A stretch of DNA of 64,000 nucleotides from G963669295 sp963669295 (lineage in GTDB: Bacteria; Bacteroidota; Bacteroidia; Flavobacteriales_D; CALLUQ01): NCBI GenBank assembly GCA_963669295.1, contig OY769938.1, forward strand, positions 2,170,001 through 2,234,000, read 5' to 3'. Position numbers and translations under genes: made by a program. This document shows, in pieces, positions 60,548 to 64,000 of the stretch. Position 1 is the stretch's first letter; each line of letters starts with the position of its first letter. A model generated the notes under the pieces. The model was not told the DNA's origin and did no database searches. It was given only the letters and a program-made list of their open reading frames with translations.

Positions 60548-62257
60548 TTATTGCTTGATCAGCTTCACGTACTTCCGGGTATCTGCTGCCGTTACTTCAA
60601 TGGTATACACTCCTGGAGCGGCCGCTAGTTCAAACTGGTGGATGCCATTCACTTGTGCTTGTTGGTACACCACCTGTCCGTTGATGTTGAACACTTTGAT
60701 GGTGGCATCTTTGATGTCCTCCAAATCAAGGGTAACGACTCCTGAAGTAGGGTTGGGGTAAGCGATGGCCGATTGATAAGCGTTGTTTTCAGCAATGCCT
60801 ATAGAAGCTTCGCATGCACTAAGTTTAAGGAGGAAAGCGTCAACATCACCCATTGCAGTAAGGTAGTGATCATTGACTCCAGGGTCAAAGTCAGCCGTAC
60901 TGTTGTAGTAACCTGTTAGGTATAAACTTCCTTGAGCACTTAAGGCGCTACCACCACAGTAATCATTCAGGGAACCACCATAGGATTTCGCCCAAACGAA
61001 ATTACCCATACTATCAAGCTTTAATACATAATTATCCCTGAGTGAGCCTCCAGCACTAAGGGTATAATCATTCAGCCCCGGATCGAAGTCATAGCTATTA
61101 GAAAACGACCCAGCCAAATAGATGCTGTTTAATGTGTCGGTGATGATTTCAGCACTTGAAAAAACATGTGGCCCGTTAGTAGCAGATGAGATTCCCTTAG
61201 CCCACAAGAAATTACCATTGTTATCTAATTTTAAGACATAGCCCCCATTTCCATTTGTTCTTACGTTGAAAATGTTGGACCCTGGATCAAAATCACCTCG
61301 GCCAAAGAAAACGCCAGCAATCAGCACATTATTGGAAGCATCAAGTGTTATGCTTGAGCCCCTCGCAAGCGTTTGCCCTCCAATAGATTTCGCCCACAAA
61401 AAGTTACCATTAATATCAAGCTTTTGAATGAATGCGCCAACGTTTCCTTCAGAATCAAGGTTAAAGATGCCTAACCCTGGATCGAAGTCAACAACCCCAC
61501 TGAACCTACCGGTAGTGTATACATTTTCCTGGGCATCAACTACAATGCCATAGCCTTCATCTGTGGTTATGCTTCCAGTCATTGCTTTGGCCCAAATGAA
61601 ATTGCCATTGACGTCAAGCTTCTGAACGAAAATATCATGTAGATTACTGCCTGTTAGGTAAAAGCTTCCAGTTCCTGGGTCAAAATCCACTGTGTTGGAG
61701 AATGCGCCGGTTGTATATACATTTCCAGTGGCATCAATAGCAACATCTTTACCTGCACCTTCACTGGTTCCTCCCATGGTTTTTGCCCATAAAAAATCCC
61801 CGTCAACATTGAGGCTTAGAATATAAATGTCCGGGCTTCCATTAGAAGTACGGACGAAGGTTCCTGGCCCAGGGTCAAAATCAACAGTGCCATTAAAAGC
61901 ACCTGTAATGCATAGGTTACCGGTGTTACTTACAGCAATAGAATATCCTTTAATTTCATCGGTACTTGTAACTGCCCTGGCCCATACAAAATCGCCATTT
62001 TCATCAAGCTTTTTAATAAACAGCCCTGCCCCATTGGCATTAAGGTTAAATATTCCCGACCCTGGGTCAAAGTCAACAGTTCCTTCGAACGCTCCCACAG
62101 TATAAATGTTTCCGCCATTGTCTATTGAAACATCATGACCAACATCCCTATCACTACCACCAATTGACTGTACCCATACAAAATCGCCTCCCTGGCTGTA
62201 GGTAATGTTTGCCAATACGCAAAACAAAAAGATAAAATAAACAACTCCCTTTTTCAT
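60548..62257 (-). CDS. T9SS-secreted SBBP propeller protein, copy 6
   Basis: 569 residues from the ATG at 62257; the open frame extends to 62317, but the inner start gives a signal peptide (MKKGVVYFIFLFCVLANITY) like the others. Blades: VDFDPGSG, VDFDPGPG, VDFDPGTG, VDFDPGLG, GDFDPGSN, YDFDPGLN, ADFDPGVN. Tail 'VTAADTRKYVKLIKQ'. Unlike the other copies, its upstream region is a 449-base gap. Confidence 0.87.
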   Translation of the reverse strand: MKKGVVYFIFLFCVLANITYSQGGDFVWVQSIGGSDRDVGHDVSIDNGGNIYTVGAFEGTVDFDPGSGIFNLNANGAGLFIKKLDENGDFVWARAVTSTDEIKGYSIAVSNTGNLCITGAFNGTVDFDPGPGTFVRTSNGSPDIYILSLNVDGDFLWAKTMGGTSEGAGKDVAIDATGNVYTTGAFSNTVDFDPGTGSFYLTGSNLHDIFVQKLDVNGNFIWAKAMTGSITTDEGYGIVVDAQENVYTTGRFSGVVDFDPGLGIFNLDSEGNVGAFIQKLDINGNFLWAKSIGGQTLARGSSITLDASNNVLIAGVFFGRGDFDPGSNIFNVRTNGNGGYVLKLDNNGNFLWAKGISSATNGPHVFSSAEIITDTLNSIYLAGSFSNSYDFDPGLNDYTLSAGGSLRDNYVLKLDSMGNFVWAKSYGGSLNDYCGGSALSAQGSLYLTGYYNSTADFDPGVNDHYLTAMGDVDAFLLKLSACEASIGIAENNAYQSAIAYPNPTSGVVTLDLEDIKDATIKVFNINGQVVYQQAQVNGIHQFELAAAPGVYTIEVTAADTRKYVKLIKQ

Positions 62258-62706
62258 GTGATAAGTTTTTATTTGATGCACGCTTTCCATTGCCAAAGCA
62301 ACGGTTGGCGCAACCAATACTTCGTGCTGATGGATAACATCATGTAGGCATCACAATGCAGTGTACAGCAGATGAGTATTGTAATAAAAGGTTAGGAGAA
62401 GCTTCTTAGAAAAGAAGCCTGAATAGGTGATAAGTGCGGTTAATTAACTGTAGTTGAACATTGATGATTGATCAACAACACATCAATGATCGTAGGTAAA
62501 GATACGGATTTTGTTGAAATGGTGCTTTGGCCATGCTTAACATGATGAAAGCGAGGAGAGTATCGGTAAAAATATGGGCGTAAAAAACCCGGTTGCCATC
62601 CCAAGCCCTGGCTAGACCATGTCCGCCTCAGGCGGACATGGTCTAGCCAGGAGTCGTGGTACTGCTATTTTATGTTTGAATTAGCATTACCTGTGTTTTC
62701 TATTCT
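62258..62706. other. Intergenic gap upstream of copy 6
   Basis: No gene seen. It lacks the short conserved spacer. It has GCTTCTT/AAGAAGC (about 62401-62421) and CATTGATG/CATCAATG (about 62459-62490) hairpins, a minus-strand TATCTTTA near 62500 that may be the promoter of copy 6, and a 45-base palindrome at 62607-62651. Confidence 0.5.
62607..62651. repeat. 45-bp perfect palindrome (CCGCCT-C-AGGCGG core)
   Basis: Arms of 22 bases around a central C are fully complementary (arm starts CCTGGCTAGACC, core CCGCCTCAGGCGG). The core is the same CCGCCTNAGGCGG element as at 19.5 kb and 31.1 kb. The flank toward 62580 (CGGTAAAAATATGGGCG) resembles that at 51120. Probably terminates copy 7 on the minus strand as well. 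Confidence 0.75.
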
Positions 62707-64000
62707 TTACTGTTTCAACAGCTTCACATATTTCCGAGTATTTGCTGCCGTTACCTCAATGGTATATACCCCGGGAGCAGCAGCCAGTTCAAACTGGTGG
62801 ATGCCACTCACTTGTGCTTGTTGGTACACCACCTGGCCGTTGATGTTGAGTACTTTGATGGTGGCATCTTTGATGTCCTCCAAATCAAGGGTAACGACAC
62901 CAGAAGTAGGGTTGGGGTAAGCGATGGCTTGTGGTGTTGCATTATTTTCAGCAATGCCTACGGAAGTAGCGCATCCGGTGAGTTTGAGGAGGAAAAAATC
63001 TTTTGTACCTGTTGCAGTAAGGTTGTGCGTGTTCGGCCCCGGATCAAAATCTACGGTTGATTCAAAACCACCTGTTGAGATGATATTGCCCTGGTAATCG
63101 ATGGTTGCTCCATAAGGATATTGATCGTCTGTTCCTGCAAGAACATTCACCCACACAAAATTGCCTATGCTATCAAGCTTAAGGAGATAACCATCAATAG
63201 AACCTCCAATACTGTTGACGATATGAGTTCCGCTTCCAGGATCAACATCAACGCTACCGTAAAACCACCCTGATCCAAAGATGTTATTTGAAGCATCGAT
63301 AACAAGCTCATAACTATGAATTGATGCAACTCCAATGGAAAAAAAACCTTTCACCCAGATAAAATCACCGGCATTATCCAACTTTAGTATATAACCACCG
63401 TAATTGTTGGGAGCGCTATTTAGCATGAAATCGTTTGGTCCCGGGTCAAAGTCAATCTGGCCGGAAAACCCTCCTGATATGATGACATTATTGGAAGCAT
63501 CCAGTGCGATATTTGTACTTCGATCTCCACCACTTCCACCTATTGCTTTGACCCAAACAAGATCACCATTGGCATTGAGCTTTAAGATAAAAATTTCACT
63601 ACCGCCATTGGAAGTGAGGTTAAGAACGCCTACTCCCGGGTCAAAATCTGCCGTACCATAAAAATCTCCAGTAGCATATACATTACCTTGCCCATCCACT
63701 GCAATATCCCTGTCGAAAACAGAACTTGATGCATTGCCTCCAGTCGATTTGGCCCACACAAAATCACCATTGGCATCCAGTTTAAGGACATATGCATCAA
63801 CACTTGAAGATGCTGTAAGGTTGTAAACCCCAGGCCCTGGGTCAAAATCTACGGATCCAGAATAGCCTCCAAGGAGGTAGATATTTCCCGCATTGTCAAA
63901 CGCATGATTTCTACAACTTTCTTCAGAAGTTCCACCGATTGATTTGGCCCATAGAAAATCGCCATTAGCATCAAGTTTTAAGATGAAAATGTCGCTATCC
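62707..64000 (-). CDS. T9SS-secreted SBBP propeller protein, copy 7, 5' end outside window
   Basis: The open frame continues to base 64000 without a stop; the GTG at 63759 is internal (it falls within 'NGDFVWAKS'). Visible blades: VDFDPGPG, ADFDPGVG, IDFDPGPN, VDVDPGSG, VDFDPGPN, then the sorting domain ('YPNPTSGVVTLDLEDIKDAT', 'VTAANTRKYVKLLKQ'). The signal peptide and first blades lie beyond the window. Confidence 0.87.
   Translation of the reverse strand, partial: DSDIFILKLDANGDFLWAKSIGGTSEESCRNHAFDNAGNIYLLGGYSGSVDFDPGPGVYNLTASSSVDAYVLKLDANGDFVWAKSTGGNASSSVFDRDIAVDGQGNVYATGDFYGTADFDPGVGVLNLTSNGGSEIFILKLNANGDLVWVKAIGGSGGDRSTNIALDASNNVIISGGFSGQIDFDPGPNDFMLNSAPNNYGGYILKLDNAGDFIWVKGFFSIGVASIHSYELVIDASNNIFGSGWFYGSVDVDPGSGTHIVNSIGGSIDGYLLKLDSIGNFVWVNVLAGTDDQYPYGATIDYQGNIISTGGFESTVDFDPGPNTHNLTATGTKDFFLLKLTGCATSVGIAENNATPQAIAYPNPTSGVVTLDLEDIKDATIKVLNINGQVVYQQAQVSGIHQFELAAAPGVYTIEVTAANTRKYVKLLKQ

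Noticed and set aside
1..64000. tRNA, rRNA or insertion sequences
   Set aside because: No tRNA T-arm-like sequence, rRNA stretch or transposase motif was seen while reading both strands; a covariance search would be decisive.

Overview
The window looks like a chromosome segment of a free-living Bacteroidota bacterium. Evidence: type IX secretion (T9SS) C-terminal sorting domains, many lipoproteins with LxxC lipoboxes, few Shine-Dalgarno sites, and promoters of the Bacteroidota type (TTTG, about 18-19 bases, TAnnTTG). No rRNA, tRNA, CRISPR array or transposase was seen.

Layout. 1-5 kb: two tandem von Willebrand A proteins (the first cut by the window edge), a small exported protein, an AraC-type regulator and a divergent VOC protein. 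5.3-10.0 kb: an AT-rich island with a GHKL-ATPase/PD-(D/E)xK nuclease-like protein, an HNH protein with a small partner, and a membrane/coiled-coil trio. It is bracketed by helically phased A-tract arrays; a third, longer array lies at 3.2-3.6 kb. 10.2-14.2 kb: CPBP protease, class 3 lipase, NlpC/P60, a lipoprotein and a Skp/OmpH protein. 14.2-36 kb: a dispersed aerobic phenylacetate degradation cluster (paaE divergent from paaABCD and paaG, then paaH, paaI, paaJ, paaY), interleaved with housekeeping and accessory genes, a 44-bp tandem repeat array and a DUF4157 protein carrying a candidate Cys/His protease domain. 36-46 kb: lipoproteins and hypotheticals, a D-threonine aldolase-like enzyme, a secreted deiodinase-like protein, and a repeat-rich gap. 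That gap holds a small structured transcription unit with an almost complete complement of the 16S rRNA tail. 46.3-50.8 kb: three tandem paralogues of an unrecognised family. 51.2-64 kb: at least seven tandem minus-strand paralogues, each predicted to be a secreted seven-bladed beta-propeller with a T9SS sorting domain.

How the genes work together. The paa genes encode epoxidation of phenylacetyl-CoA (PaaABCE with PaaD), isomerisation (PaaG), dehydrogenation (PaaH), thiolysis (PaaJ), a rescue thioesterase (PaaI) and PaaY. No PaaK ligase, PaaZ or PaaF is visible here. The T9SS proteins would be exported through the Sec and type IX pathways to the cell surface.

Best candidates for unusual biology: the propeller array with signs of gene conversion; the three-paralogue family with duplicated promoters and an N-terminal QRxxxQM motif; the DUF4157/caspase-like protein and its lipoprotein partner; the small RNA/peptide unit at about 40.9-41.2 kb; and the AT-rich nuclease island framed by curved DNA. 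Functions of these are inferred from sequence reading only.
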